DNA from: CAJBIL01 sp044359525
Lineage (GTDB): Bacteria > Pseudomonadota > Gammaproteobacteria > Burkholderiales > Rhodocyclaceae
Length of the DNA: 46,205 bases
Direction: 5' to 3'
NCBI GenBank assembly: GCA_044359525.1
Contig: JBIKLY010000015.1
Location: 1 to 46,205 of the forward strand
Shown: one piece after another, positions 15,916-25,963 of the stretch
Layout: each line of letters starts with the position of its first letter
How positions within the stretch are numbered: position 1 is the stretch's first letter
Made by a program: the position numbers and the translations under genes
The notes under the pieces: model-generated
What the model was told of the DNA's origin: nothing
Seen by the model: the letters and a program-made list of their open reading frames with translations, nothing else
Database searches by the model: none

Positions 15916-16809
15916 TCAGGGAAGCTCTTCCCGATGCAGCAAAAAGACGTGCTGATCGCCCGCGCTGGTGTCGAGCCAGGTAAATGGCGTCTCAGGGAAG
16001 GCTGCCTCCAGCGCATCGCGGTTGTGGCCGATTTCGACCACCAGCAAGCCGCCGGGATTCAGGTGTTCGCCAACTTCCTTGAGCATGATGCGCACCAGAT
16101 CAAGACCATCTTCGCCGCTGGCCAGGGCGAGTTCCGGTTCGTGCCGGTATTCTTCCGGCAGGGCCGCCATCGATTCGGCATTGACGTAAGGTGGATTGGA
16201 AATGATCACGTCGTAGCGTTGTTTGTCGAGCCCTGCAAACAGGTTTGACTGGACGAGGTGCACGCGTGATTCCATTCCGTGGTCGCGCACATTTCTTTCA
16301 GCCACCGCCAGTGCGTCGGGTGAGATATCAACGGCATCAACCCCGGCTTCCGGGAAGGCGTGCGCGGCGAGGATTGCCAGGCAGCCCGAGCCGGTGCACA
16401 AATCCAGCACATGGACCACGGCCCAGGGATCATCGATCCAGGGCGCCAGTTGCTCACGCAGCAACTCGGCGATGAAGGAGCGCGGAACGATGACGCGCTC
16501 ATCGACGTAGAAGCGGTGCTCGCCCAGCCAGGCTTCGTTGGTCAGGTAAGCGGCTGGCAGGCGTTCGTTGATACGCCGTTCGATGATGCGCAGTGCGGCA
16601 CGGCGCTCGTCGCTAGTCAGCCTCGCATCGAGAAACGGCTCAAGGCGCTCAGGCGGCAGATGCAAGGCGTGCAGCAGCAGGTAGGCGGCTTCGTCCCAGG
16701 CATTGTCCGAGCCGTGCCCGAAAAACAACCCGGCTTCGTTGAAGCGGCTGACCGAAAAACGCAGTAGATCGCGCAGCGTGGAGAGTTCCTGTCGGGCTTG
16801 TTCAAACAT
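15916..16809 (-). CDS. prmB: 50S ribosomal protein L3 N5-glutamine methyltransferase
   Basis: A 297-residue class-I SAM-dependent methyltransferase of the HemK/PrmB group, which methylates a glutamine of ribosomal protein L3. The SAM-binding motif reads VLDLCTGSGCLAILAA (about 136-151), and the catalytic NPPYV follows (ISNPPYVNAESMAALPEEY, about 205), the signature of glutamine methylases. The N-terminal helical domain (LRDLLRFSVSRFNEAGLFFG.GSDNAWDEA) is the PrmB type rather than PrmC. The ATG at 16809 overlaps the last 8 nt of dapE, so translation is probably coupled; an upstream extension in this frame would run into dapE and is rejected. Confidence 0.9.
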   Translation of the reverse strand: MFEQARQELSTLRDLLRFSVSRFNEAGLFFGHGSDNAWDEAAYLLLHALHLPPERLEPFLDARLTSDERRAALRIIERRINERLPAAYLTNEAWLGEHRFYVDERVIVPRSFIAELLREQLAPWIDDPWAVVHVLDLCTGSGCLAILAAHAFPEAGVDAVDISPDALAVAERNVRDHGMESRVHLVQSNLFAGLDKQRYDVIISNPPYVNAESMAALPEEYRHEPELALASGEDGLDLVRIMLKEVGEHLNPGGLLVVEIGHNRDALEAAFPETPFTWLDTSAGDQHVFLLHREELP

Positions 16810-17956
16810 TTTCGGGCAACAGTTTTTCAAGAATGCGGCGATAGATGGCTGAGAGTTTTGGCAAGGCGGCGATGTCGACGCATTCGTTGATCTTGTGAAT
16901 GGTCGCGTTGACCGGGCCAATTTCGATGACTTGCGGGCAGATTTCGGCGATGAAGCGGCCATCCGAGGTGCCGCCGGTGGTCGATAGATCGGCCTCGATG
17001 CCGGTCTCTTCGCGGATTGCCGACAAGCTTGCATCGACCAATGTGCCGCGTCCGGTGAGAAAAGGCTTGGCGCCAAGCGTCCAGTCGATGCTGTAGTCGA
17101 GGTCGTGACGCTGGAGAACCTCGCACAGTCTGGCTTTCAGGCCATCCGGTGTGCTCGCCGAAGCGAAGCGGAAGTTGAAACGGATTTCGACGGTGCCGGG
17201 GATGACGTTACTGGCGCCGGTGCCGCCGTGGATGTTCGAAATTTGCCAGGTGGTAGGCGGGAAGAATTCATTGCCTGCATCCCAGATTGTTGTGGCGAGT
17301 TCGGCAATCGCCGGGGCGGCCAGATGAATCGGGTTTTTCGCTAGCTGCGGATAAGCGATATGGCCTTGTATGCCCTTGACTGTAAGTTTGCCGGAGAGCG
17401 AACCGCGCCGGCCATTCTTCACGGTGTCGCCGAGTTGATTGACCGCTGTCGGCTCCCCGACAATGCAGAAGTCCATCGCCTCATGGCGGGCGTGCAGGGC
17501 CTCGGTTACGGCCACAGTGCCGTCGGTGGCGTCACCTTCCTCGTCGGAGGTCAGCAGGAGAGCGATCGAGCCGGTATGCGCGGGCCGTGCCGCGACGAAG
17601 GCCTCAATCGAGGTGACGAAGGCGGCCAGTGAGCTTTTCATGTCGGCAGCGCCTCGTCCGAAGAGCATGCCTTCGCGCTGGCTGGGTTCAAAGGGGTTGG
17701 TGTGCCACTGATCGAGTGGGCCGCTAGGCACGACGTCGGTATGGCCGGCAAAGCAGAGCAGGGGGCTGACGCTGCCACGGCGCGCCCAAAGGTTGGTCAC
17801 TGCGCCGCGATTGATGTATTCGCATTTGAAACCGATGCGTTCGAGGCGTTCGGCGATGATCGGCATACAGCCACCGTCGTCCGGTGTCACCGAGTGGCGG
17901 GAAATCAGTTGCTCGGCCAGGTGCAGTGTTGCATCGTGGCTTGTGTCATGCGGCAT
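16802..17956 (-). CDS. dapE: Succinyl-diaminopimelate desuccinylase
   Basis: A 384-residue M20-family zinc hydrolase that removes succinate from N-succinyl-L,L-diaminopimelate in the lysine and peptidoglycan pathway. The metal ligands are visible in order: CFAGHTDVVPSG (about 70), GRGAADMKS (about 100), TSDEEGDATDGT (about 133), and the C-terminal HKINECV (about 352). The dimerisation domain lies between about 180 and 295. It follows the PilU-like gene by 4 nt and overlaps prmB, in the same direction as dapC and dapD, so three steps of the succinylase branch are encoded together. Length and motifs are ordinary. Confidence 0.96.
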   Translation of the reverse strand: MPHDTSHDATLHLAEQLISRHSVTPDDGGCMPIIAERLERIGFKCEYINRGAVTNLWARRGSVSPLLCFAGHTDVVPSGPLDQWHTNPFEPSQREGMLFGRGAADMKSSLAAFVTSIEAFVAARPAHTGSIALLLTSDEEGDATDGTVAVTEALHARHEAMDFCIVGEPTAVNQLGDTVKNGRRGSLSGKLTVKGIQGHIAYPQLAKNPIHLAAPAIAELATTIWDAGNEFFPPTTWQISNIHGGTGASNVIPGTVEIRFNFRFASASTPDGLKARLCEVLQRHDLDYSIDWTLGAKPFLTGRGTLVDASLSAIREETGIEADLSTTGGTSDGRFIAEICPQVIEIGPVNATIHKINECVDIAALPKLSAIYRRILEKLLPENV

Positions 17957-17960
17957 GGGT

Positions 17961-19139
17961 TTATTCTTCAGTGTCGTTGAGGCTCAGGGTGAATTCCTTG
18001 AAGGAAGGACCACCCGGGTTGGTGGCCGAGAAGTCGAGCGGTACATCGCTATGCTTTTCTTCTTTTTGCGTGCTGCCATTGATTTCAGAGTTGTTGATCA
18101 GCCAGGAGAGGTTGGTTGGCGAGTCGGCATTGGCCAGCGCTTCATCGAGGGTGATCACGCCGTCGCGGTAGAGGCGGAACAGATCCTGTTCGAAGGTCTG
18201 CGATCCGGGGGCAAGGCTTTGTTCCATTGCTTCCTTGACCGCAATGACTTCACCACGTTCGATCAGCTCCTGAATATGGCGCGTGTTGAGCAGCACTTCG
18301 GCGGCCGGTGTGCGCTTGCCGTCCGGCTTCTTTACCAGACGCTGCGAGACGATGGCCTTGAGGCTGACCGAGAGGTCGAGATAGAGCGAAGTCCGGCTTT
18401 CCAGCGGGAAGAAGTTGATGATGCGGTTTAGTGCGTGATAGCTGTTGTTGGCGTGCAGCGTGCCGAGACAGAGGTGGCCGGTCTGGGCGTAGGCGATGGC
18501 CGCCTGCATCGTTTCCTTGTCGCGGATTTCGCCGATCAGGATGCAGTCCGGCGCCTGGCGCATGGCGTTTTTCAGGGCCATGTCCCAGCTCAGGGTGTCC
18601 ATGCCGATTTCGCGCTGATTGACGATCGATTTCTTGTGCTTGAAGAGAAACTCGATTGGATCTTCGATGGTGAGGATGTGGCCGCTGCGGTTTGCGTTGC
18701 GGTAGTCGAGCATCGACGCGATGGTCGTTGATTTGCCGGAACCGGTCGAGCCGACAATCAGCATCAGGCCGCGTTTCTCCATGATCAGTTCAGACAGGAT
18801 CGATGGCAGCATCAGTGTGTCAAGCTCGGGAATGTTGCCGAGGATGTAACGTACGACAATCGAAATCGAGGCTCGCTGCCGGAAGATGTTGATGCGGAAA
18901 TTGCCGACATTCGGAACGCCGAAGGAGAGGTTCATCTCCATTGTCGCTTCGAAGGTGTGAAGCTGATCCGGCGACATCAGTTCAAAGGCGATCTTTTCGA
19001 TCATTGCCGAATCCATCACCTGCTGATTGACGGGAACGGTATTACCCTGGATCTTGATGTGGATTGGCACACCGGCGGAGATGAAAATATCCGAGGCCTG
19101 CTTTTCTGCCATCAGCTGGAAAAGTTTGTCGAGAATCAT
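17961..19139 (-). CDS. pilU: PilT/PilU-family type IV pilus retraction ATPase (PilU-like)
   Basis: A 392-residue hexameric ATPase expected at the cytoplasmic base of type IV pili. It shows the N-terminal LMAEKQASDIFISAGVPIHIK, Walker A GSTGSGKST (about 130), the Asp box region LTIEDPIEF, Walker B ILIGEIRDKETMQAAIAYAQTGHL (about 200) and the His box THLHANN-like LGTLHANNSYHALNRI. GEIRD and the extended acidic C-terminal tail (beyond the ATPase core from about 345) suggest PilU rather than PilT. It is placed between dapD (45 nt upstream) and dapE (4 nt downstream) in the same orientation, which links a motility ATPase to a cell-wall precursor operon. PilU proteins usually need a PilT partner, not present here. 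Confidence 0.85.
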   Translation of the reverse strand: MILDKLFQLMAEKQASDIFISAGVPIHIKIQGNTVPVNQQVMDSAMIEKIAFELMSPDQLHTFEATMEMNLSFGVPNVGNFRINIFRQRASISIVVRYILGNIPELDTLMLPSILSELIMEKRGLMLIVGSTGSGKSTTIASMLDYRNANRSGHILTIEDPIEFLFKHKKSIVNQREIGMDTLSWDMALKNAMRQAPDCILIGEIRDKETMQAAIAYAQTGHLCLGTLHANNSYHALNRIINFFPLESRTSLYLDLSVSLKAIVSQRLVKKPDGKRTPAAEVLLNTRHIQELIERGEVIAVKEAMEQSLAPGSQTFEQDLFRLYRDGVITLDEALANADSPTNLSWLINNSEINGSTQKEEKHSDVPLDFSATNPGGPSFKEFTLSLNDTEE

Positions 19140-19184
19140 CCTGTCTCCGCCCGTGTCGTTGTGGGTAGTGTTGGCTGATACGGC

Positions 19185-20006
19185 CTAATCGCCGCGCAGC
19201 AGATCGTTGATGCTGGTTTTGGCGCGGGTCTTGGCGTCGACTTTCTTGACAATGACGGCGCAATAGAGGCTGTAGCTGCCATCCTTTGACGGCAGATTGC
19301 CCGAGACTACCACGGAGCCCGGCGGTACGCGGCCGTAATGGACTTCGCCGGTTTCCCGATCGTAGATTTTGGTCGATTGCCCGATATAGACACCCATCGA
19401 GAGCACGGAACCTTCGCCGATGATGACGCCTTCAACGACTTCGGAGCGCGCGCCGATGAAGCAGTTGTCTTCGATGATCGTCGGGTTGGCCTGGAGGGGT
19501 TCGAGCACGCCGCCAATGCCAACGCCACCCGAGAGGTGAACATTCTTGCCGATTTGCGCACAGGAGCCGACTGCCGCCCAGGTGTCGACCATCGTGCCTT
19601 CATCGACGTAGGCACCGATATTCACGAAGGAAGGCATCAGGACCACGTTTTTGCCTAGGAAGCAGCCGCGACGTGCGCCGGCCGGCGGTACGACGCGAAT
19701 TCCCGAACGTGCGAACTTTTCGGCGTCGTAGTTGGCGAATTTTGTCTGCACCTTGTCGTAATAGCGCATCGGGCCGCCATCCATGACCTTGTTGTCTTCA
19801 AGCCGGAAAGACAGCAGCACGGCTTTCTTGATCCACTGATGCGTAACCCAGTCGCCATCAATCTTCTCGGCGACGCGCAGTTTGCCTTCGTCGAGTTGCC
19901 CGAGCACGTCGGCCACGGCAGCGCCGATTTTTGCCGGTGCGCTGTCGGGTTGCAGTGTGGTGCGAATTTCCCACGCGTCTTCAATAATCTGCTGGATTGC
20001 CTGCAT
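19185..20006 (-). CDS. dapD: Tetrahydrodipicolinate N-succinyltransferase
   Basis: A 273-residue left-handed beta-helix acyltransferase that succinylates tetrahydrodipicolinate with succinyl-CoA, committing to the succinylase route to diaminopimelate and lysine. Hexapeptide-repeat turns are visible from LGKNVVLMPSFVNIGAYVDEGTMVDTWA through GVGIGGVLEPLQ and FIGARSEVVEGVIIGEGSVLSMGVYIG. The C-terminal GRVPPGSVVVSGNLP is typical of DapD. The ATG at 20006 is preceded by AGGA and lies 1 nt after the dapC stop, so the two are coupled. Length is normal for the family. Confidence 0.96.
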   Translation of the reverse strand: MQAIQQIIEDAWEIRTTLQPDSAPAKIGAAVADVLGQLDEGKLRVAEKIDGDWVTHQWIKKAVLLSFRLEDNKVMDGGPMRYYDKVQTKFANYDAEKFARSGIRVVPPAGARRGCFLGKNVVLMPSFVNIGAYVDEGTMVDTWAAVGSCAQIGKNVHLSGGVGIGGVLEPLQANPTIIEDNCFIGARSEVVEGVIIGEGSVLSMGVYIGQSTKIYDRETGEVHYGRVPPGSVVVSGNLPSKDGSYSLYCAVIVKKVDAKTRAKTSINDLLRGD

Positions 20007-20007
20007 T

Positions 20008-21216
20008 TTAGTTTTCCTGGAGGTTTGAAATAAATGAACGGATGCGCTCGGCTGCTTCGACGCAGTCTGCGAGCGGGGCAACGAGCGCAATGCGCACGAA
20101 GCCGGCGCCCGGATTGACACCCTTTGCTTCGCGGGCCAGATAGCTGCCCGGAACGACAAGCACATTATAGTCGGCGAGCAGACGCTGGGCGAACTCGGTG
20201 TCTGACATGTTTGCCGGCGTACGTGACCAGAGGTAAAAGCCGGCATCGGGCAGGCTTGCCCCCATTGCGTGGGAAAGCAGCGGGGTCACGGCGGCAAACT
20301 TCTCGGCGTACTGGCGGCGATTGTCGCGCACGTGTGCTTCGTCATTCCAGGCAACTGCGCTGGCGGCCTGCACGGCTGGGTTCATCGCGCTGCCGTGGTA
20401 AGTACGGTAGAGCAGATAATTTTTGAGTATGGCCGCATCGCCGGCGACGAAGCCGGAACGCATGCCCGGTACATTCGAGCGCTTCGACAGGCTGGAGAAC
20501 ATGACCAGGCGCTCGAAGCCGCGCCCGAGCAATTTGGCTGCCTGCATGCCGCCGAGTGGCGGATTTTCTTCGTCAAAGAATATCTCGGAGTAACACTCGT
20601 CCGAAGCGATGACGAACCCGTACTTGTCCGACAGTGCGAACAGCTGCTGCCAGTCATCGAGATTCAGGATTTTGCCGGTCGGGTTGCCGGGTGAGCATAC
20701 GTAGAACAGTTGTACGCGCTGCCACTCGGCATCGCTTAGCGTGCAGTAGTCAAAAGCAAAATTGTTTTCGGGCAGTGTGTTCAGGAACCGTGGCTCAGCG
20801 CCGGCGAGATAGGCTGCACCTTCGTAAATCTGGTAGAAGGGGTTGGGGCTGACAATCAGCGGCACGTAACCCTTTGACGGGTCGATTACCGTTTGCGCAA
20901 AAGAAAACAGCGCTTCGCGCGAGCCGTTGACCGGGATGATCTGGGTTTCAGTGTCAATGCTGGACAGGCCGTAGCGGCGTTCCAGCCAGCCGGCAATAGC
21001 CTGGCGCAAAGTCGCACTACCCAGCGTGGTAGGATAATTGGCCAGGCCGCCAAGGCCGGCGGTCAGCGCTTCCTTGATGAAGGCTGGCGTTGCATGCTGC
21101 GGCTCACCGATCGACAGTTTGATTTCCCGAAAATCGGGATTGGGCTTGATGCCGGCAAAGAGTTGCCGCAGTTTCTCGAAAGGGTAGGGTTGCAGCTGGG
21201 TGAGATGAGGGTTCAC
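20008..21216 (-). CDS. dapC: Succinyldiaminopimelate aminotransferase
   Basis: A 402-residue PLP-dependent class I/II aminotransferase, converting N-succinyl-2-amino-6-ketopimelate to succinyl-diaminopimelate. The protein begins with the DapC-typical (V)NPHLTQLQPYPFEKLRQLF; KLSIGEPQHATP, the NGSREALFSF stretch, CSPGNPTGKIL (about 180), DECYSEIFFDEENPP and the PLP lysine in SSLSKRSNVPGMRSGF follow in order. A GTG at 21216 is chosen because homologous proteins start here; the only upstream option, ATG 21285, would add 23 unusual residues reaching into the divergent transporter gene. No clear ribosome-binding site precedes it. It is the first gene of dapC-dapD-pilU-dapE-prmB. Confidence 0.92.
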   Translation of the reverse strand: MNPHLTQLQPYPFEKLRQLFAGIKPNPDFREIKLSIGEPQHATPAFIKEALTAGLGGLANYPTTLGSATLRQAIAGWLERRYGLSSIDTETQIIPVNGSREALFSFAQTVIDPSKGYVPLIVSPNPFYQIYEGAAYLAGAEPRFLNTLPENNFAFDYCTLSDAEWQRVQLFYVCSPGNPTGKILNLDDWQQLFALSDKYGFVIASDECYSEIFFDEENPPLGGMQAAKLLGRGFERLVMFSSLSKRSNVPGMRSGFVAGDAAILKNYLLYRTYHGSAMNPAVQAASAVAWNDEAHVRDNRRQYAEKFAAVTPLLSHAMGASLPDAGFYLWSRTPANMSDTEFAQRLLADYNVLVVPGSYLAREAKGVNPGAGFVRIALVAPLADCVEAAERIRSFISNLQEN

Positions 21217-21266
21217 GTTGTTTCGGCGGTTTGTGTTGGACGAAGGATTATAAGGGGCATCGCTTG

Positions 21267-22202
21267 GTGGCGGAAGGAAGCTCAAACGAAATACCGGGTG
21301 CTGGCGATCCGCGTGATAAAGGTGTTGCCGTTGCCGCCTTGCTTACCGGCGCGCTGGTCTGGGGGCTGATCTGGTATCCCTATCGAGTCCTGGACGCTGC
21401 TGGCATTGATGGCATTGTTGCTTCGACGCTAACCTATGGCGTTGCATTTTTCCTTGGGCTGGTTTTTTTTCGCCGGTCGCTCGGCAAATTCAAGCCGTCA
21501 TGGGCCCTGTTCTGGCTCGCTATTGCTGCCGGTGCCTGCAATCTCGGGTATGTGCTTGGTACCTTGACTGGCGAGGTAATGCGTGTCTTGCTGCTCTTTT
21601 ACCTCGCGCCATTATGGACTGTCATCTTGTCACGCCTGCTGCTCGGCGAGCGTCTTAACCGTTTTGGTGTTTTTGTGGTTGTCTTGTCTCTGGCCGGTGC
21701 ATTGACCATGCTCTGGCATCCGCGCATTGGTTTGCCTGTACCGCAGGACAGTGCGGACTGGCTTGGTCTTGGCGCGGGTTTTTCTTTCGCCTTGTTCAAT
21801 GTCCTTTCGCGACGCGCGCATGGCGTGACGATTGAGCTCAAATCGCTGGCTGCATTTTTCGGTGTCGTGCTGCTTGGCATGGTGCTGCTGCTGGCCGATT
21901 TCGGGCGTTTTCAAATGCCGGTGGAATCGTCTACGTGGCTGTTGCTGGCGTTGCTTGGTGGCGTACTGGTGGCGGCCAACCTGGTCGTACAATTTGGCCT
22001 GACTCAGGTTGCGGCGAATCGGGCGATTGTCATCATGCTGTCGGAAGTCGGCTTTGCGGCACTGGCTTCATGGGTGCTTGCGGATGAGGTACCGGGGTTG
22101 CGTGAGTGGGCTGGCGGCACAATGATCGTCGCCGCCAGTCTGTTTTCAGCGCGGATGGAGAGCCCCGAGCAGACCAGTCACACTACGTCGCCTGATCGTT
22201 GA
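21267..22202 (+). CDS. EamA/DMT-superfamily transporter
   Basis: A 311-residue inner-membrane protein with about ten hydrophobic helices in two EamA halves (first about 15-140, starting ALLTGALVWGLIWYPYRVL; second about 165-295, including ALFNVLSRRAHG and SEVGFAALASWVLADE). Members export or import amino acids, drugs and other small molecules; the substrate cannot be told. The GTG at 21267 is favoured by AAGGGG 9-10 nt upstream; a TTG at 21231 is the longer alternative. It is divergent from dapC with only about 50 nt between starts, so the promoters must overlap. It is convergent with the ankyrin gene. Confidence 0.8.
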   Translation: MAEGSSNEIPGAGDPRDKGVAVAALLTGALVWGLIWYPYRVLDAAGIDGIVASTLTYGVAFFLGLVFFRRSLGKFKPSWALFWLAIAAGACNLGYVLGTLTGEVMRVLLLFYLAPLWTVILSRLLLGERLNRFGVFVVVLSLAGALTMLWHPRIGLPVPQDSADWLGLGAGFSFALFNVLSRRAHGVTIELKSLAAFFGVVLLGMVLLLADFGRFQMPVESSTWLLLALLGGVLVAANLVVQFGLTQVAANRAIVIMLSEVGFAALASWVLADEVPGLREWAGGTMIVAASLFSARMESPEQTSHTTSPDR

Positions 22203-22259
22203 GCGTTTGAACCAGGCTCTTCTGGCGGCCAAGTTTGCAAGGTCGCACCTTGGTCTTTG

Positions 22260-22895
22260 CTACTTTCCCGCCACCTGTTGCTGAAGCAGGGCGGCTGTTT
22301 TCGGGTGATTGTTCTTTGTTGCGAGGGCTAGCGGCGTGTTTCCTTCGCTGTCTTTGTTCTGCGGATTTGCGCCGCGGGCAATCAGGAGTGTCACGAGTTG
22401 CGGGTTGCCGGTTGCCGCAGCCAGATGCAGGGGTGTCAGCCCGGTTTTGCTTGCGGCGTGGATGTCCGCTTTTTTGCTGAGAAGAAGTTCGATTTCCTCA
22501 ACGCCGCCAGCCAGGACGGCTGAATGCAGCGGCGTCAGGCCGACGCGATCGGTGGCGTTGACTTTGGCACCGCCAGTTATCAGTACCCCGGCAGATTTCG
22601 GGCGGCCATAAAAAGCGGCCATGTGCAAAGGGGTTCGGCCCAGGGCATCGGTTGCGTTGACATCGGCACCGTCGGCGACGAGCTGTTTCACTTTGGTCAG
22701 GTCTCCCCGCGTTGCTGCTTTCGCCAGTGGGGATTCTTCGTTGGCCGCCTCGGCTTTTGTTTCCGTTGTTTCGGCTTTTTGCGCCGTTGTGCCGTCCTGG
22801 GGTTTGCCACAGCCCGCCAGGACAATGAAAAGTGCAAAGACAGCAGCTGTTGCTGCGCGATAGGCCTTGGTTTCCGTTGTTTCAGATGGGTTCAA
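22260..22895 (-). CDS. Ankyrin-repeat lipoprotein
   Basis: A 211-residue protein with a lipoprotein signal: helix AATAAVFALFIVLAGCGKP with lipobox LAGC, giving an acylated Cys near residue 29. A low-complexity linker (TTETKA twice, residues about 40-52, from a 14-nt DNA repeat GTTTCCGTTGTTTC) precedes five ankyrin repeats (about 54-205), recognisable by GRTPLHMAAFYGR, GLTPLHSAVLAGG, GLTPLHLAAATGN and GNTPLALATKNNH. Ankyrin proteins bind partner proteins; in bacteria, periplasmic ones are often linked to oxidative stress defence, but nothing nearby supports this directly. It likely sits on the periplasmic side of the inner or outer membrane. Confidence 0.88.
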   Translation of the reverse strand: MNPSETTETKAYRAATAAVFALFIVLAGCGKPQDGTTAQKAETTETKAEAANEESPLAKAATRGDLTKVKQLVADGADVNATDALGRTPLHMAAFYGRPKSAGVLITGGAKVNATDRVGLTPLHSAVLAGGVEEIELLLSKKADIHAASKTGLTPLHLAAATGNPQLVTLLIARGANPQNKDSEGNTPLALATKNNHPKTAALLQQQVAGK

Positions 22896-23109
22896 TTTTT
22901 ACCTCGAAATGCATGTTGTAGGGAGTCTCTCCACCCCGGTGCAGCGATGGTAAACCAAAGCGCAAACAAGGTGCGCCTGAAATTAATTGAAAAAATGTTT
23001 GGTAACACCGCTGCGCTGCCTGGAATGCAGATTCGGCAGTTGCCGGTTTTGCCCGGTTTTCGGGCTGGCCCTTCGACAAGGCGTTGCGACAACGCAAGTT
23101 GTCGGGAAT

Positions 23110-23138
23110 TTGAGAGCGGCTATCTTTTCGGCTACAAT
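23110..23138 (+). promoter_or_regulatory. Sigma-70-type promoter of pyrG
   Basis: TTGAGA (23110-23115) and TACAAT (23133-23138) are separated by exactly 17 nt, and the predicted start lies about 20 nt before the pyrG ATG. The rest of the 269-nt gap (22896-23164) shows no open gene or obvious structure. Confidence 0.7.
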
Positions 23139-23164
23139 TCGGCTTTCCCGCTGCAGATATCCCC

Positions 23165-24804
<1,640 letters not shown>

Positions 24805-24805
<1 letters not shown>

Positions 24806-25641
24806 TGAAACTTTGCGACTTCACTGTCGGGCTCGATCAGCCTTTATTCCTGATCGCCGGCCCGTGTACGGCGGAGTCGCTGGCGCTTTGTGTTGATGTG
24901 GCGGGGCAGATGAAGGAAATTTGCGCCCGGCTTGGTGTGCCCTATATTTTCAAAGCCTCGTACGACAAGGCCAATCGCAGTTCCGGCGCCTCGGTGCGTG
25001 GGCCGGGGCTGGAGGGTGGTTTGCATATTTTGTCCGAAGTGCGTCGGCAGGTCGGCGTGCCGGTGCTGACCGATGTGCACAGCGAAGGCGATATTGCGGC
25101 TGTCGCATCGGTTGTCGATGTGTTGCAGACGCCCGCATTCCTTTGCCGGCAGACCGATTTCATTCATGCCGTGGCGGCCTGTGGCAAACCGGTAAATATC
25201 AAGAAGGGGCAGTTTCTCGCGCCGGGCGACATGAAGAACGTCGTTGCCAAGGCCCGCGAAGTCAATGGCGGCGCCGACAACTTGATGGTTTGCGAACGCG
25301 GTGCTTCTTTCGGCTACAACAATCTGGTGTCCGACATGCGCGCGCTGGCCATCATGCGCGAGACGGCTTGCCCGGTGGTGTTCGATGCCACACATTCGGT
25401 GCAATTACCCGGCGGGCAGGGCACGGTTTCCGGTGGTCAGCGCGAGTTCGTGCCGGTGCTGGCGCGCGCTGCGGTCGCCGTGGGTATCGCCGGCCTGTTC
25501 ATGGAAACGCATCCGTGCCCGGAAAAAGCATGGTCCGATGGCCCCAACAGCTGGCCGCTGGATTCTATGGAAAGTCTCTTGCGTACGCTGGTTGCGCTGG
25601 ATCGGGCGGTCAAGGCTGGCGGCTTTGAGGAGCTGCGTTGA
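24805..25641 (+). CDS. kdsA: 3-deoxy-8-phosphooctulonate (KDO-8-P) synthase
   Basis: A 278-residue enzyme condensing arabinose-5-phosphate with phosphoenolpyruvate for lipopolysaccharide KDO synthesis. It shows FLIAGPCTAESLAL, the substrate loop FKASYDKANRSSG (about 50), DVLQTPAFLCRQTDF, VNIKKGQFLAP (about 133), and DATHSVQLPGGQG (about 195). The Cys of AGPC (residue 21) is not diagnostic by itself of the metal-dependent class, so I leave the metal type open. The ATG at 24805 overlaps the pyrG stop by one nucleotide and the stop overlaps the next ATG in the same way. Confidence 0.96.
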
Positions 25642-25940
25642 TGGCCAAGGGCTACCTCGTTGTCGAAGCGAAGGTCTCCGATCCGGTCGGTTACGAAACC
25701 TATAAACAGCTGGCGCAGCTAGCGATTGCGGCCTACGGTGGCCGTTATCTGGTACGCGGTGGTGCGGCTGAAGTGCTTGAAGGCCCTTGGACCGCGCCGC
25801 AGCGCTTGGTCATCGTCGAATTCGATTCGGTCGAGCAGGCAAAAATTTTTTACGATTCTCCCGAATACCTGGCGGCGCGTGCCGCACGCAAGGATGCGGC
25901 AGCCATGAACCTGCTGGTTGTCGAAGGTTTGTCACTTTAA
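25641..25940 (+). CDS. DUF1330-family protein
   Basis: A 99-residue small protein of the dimeric alpha-beta barrel DUF1330 family: MAKGYLVVEAKVSDP, YETYKQLAQLAIAAYGGRYLVRGG, RLVIVEFDSVEQAKIFYDSPEY. The FDS.EQA..FYDSPEY motif is diagnostic of the family, whose function is not established. No signal peptide is present. It begins on the last nucleotide of the kdsA stop (TGATG) and precedes eno by 23 nt, so its expression is tied to these essential genes. Conservation of this position could be checked, but the role cannot be inferred from it. Confidence 0.88.
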   Translation: MAKGYLVVEAKVSDPVGYETYKQLAQLAIAAYGGRYLVRGGAAEVLEGPWTAPQRLVIVEFDSVEQAKIFYDSPEYLAARAARKDAAAMNLLVVEGLSL

Positions 25941-25963
25941 TCTCTGGAAATAAAGGAAGAATA

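Noticed and set aside
16810..17076. N-terminal extension of prmB inside dapE
   Set aside because: It would double-code a conserved dapE region; the ATG at 16809 gives the standard PrmB length.
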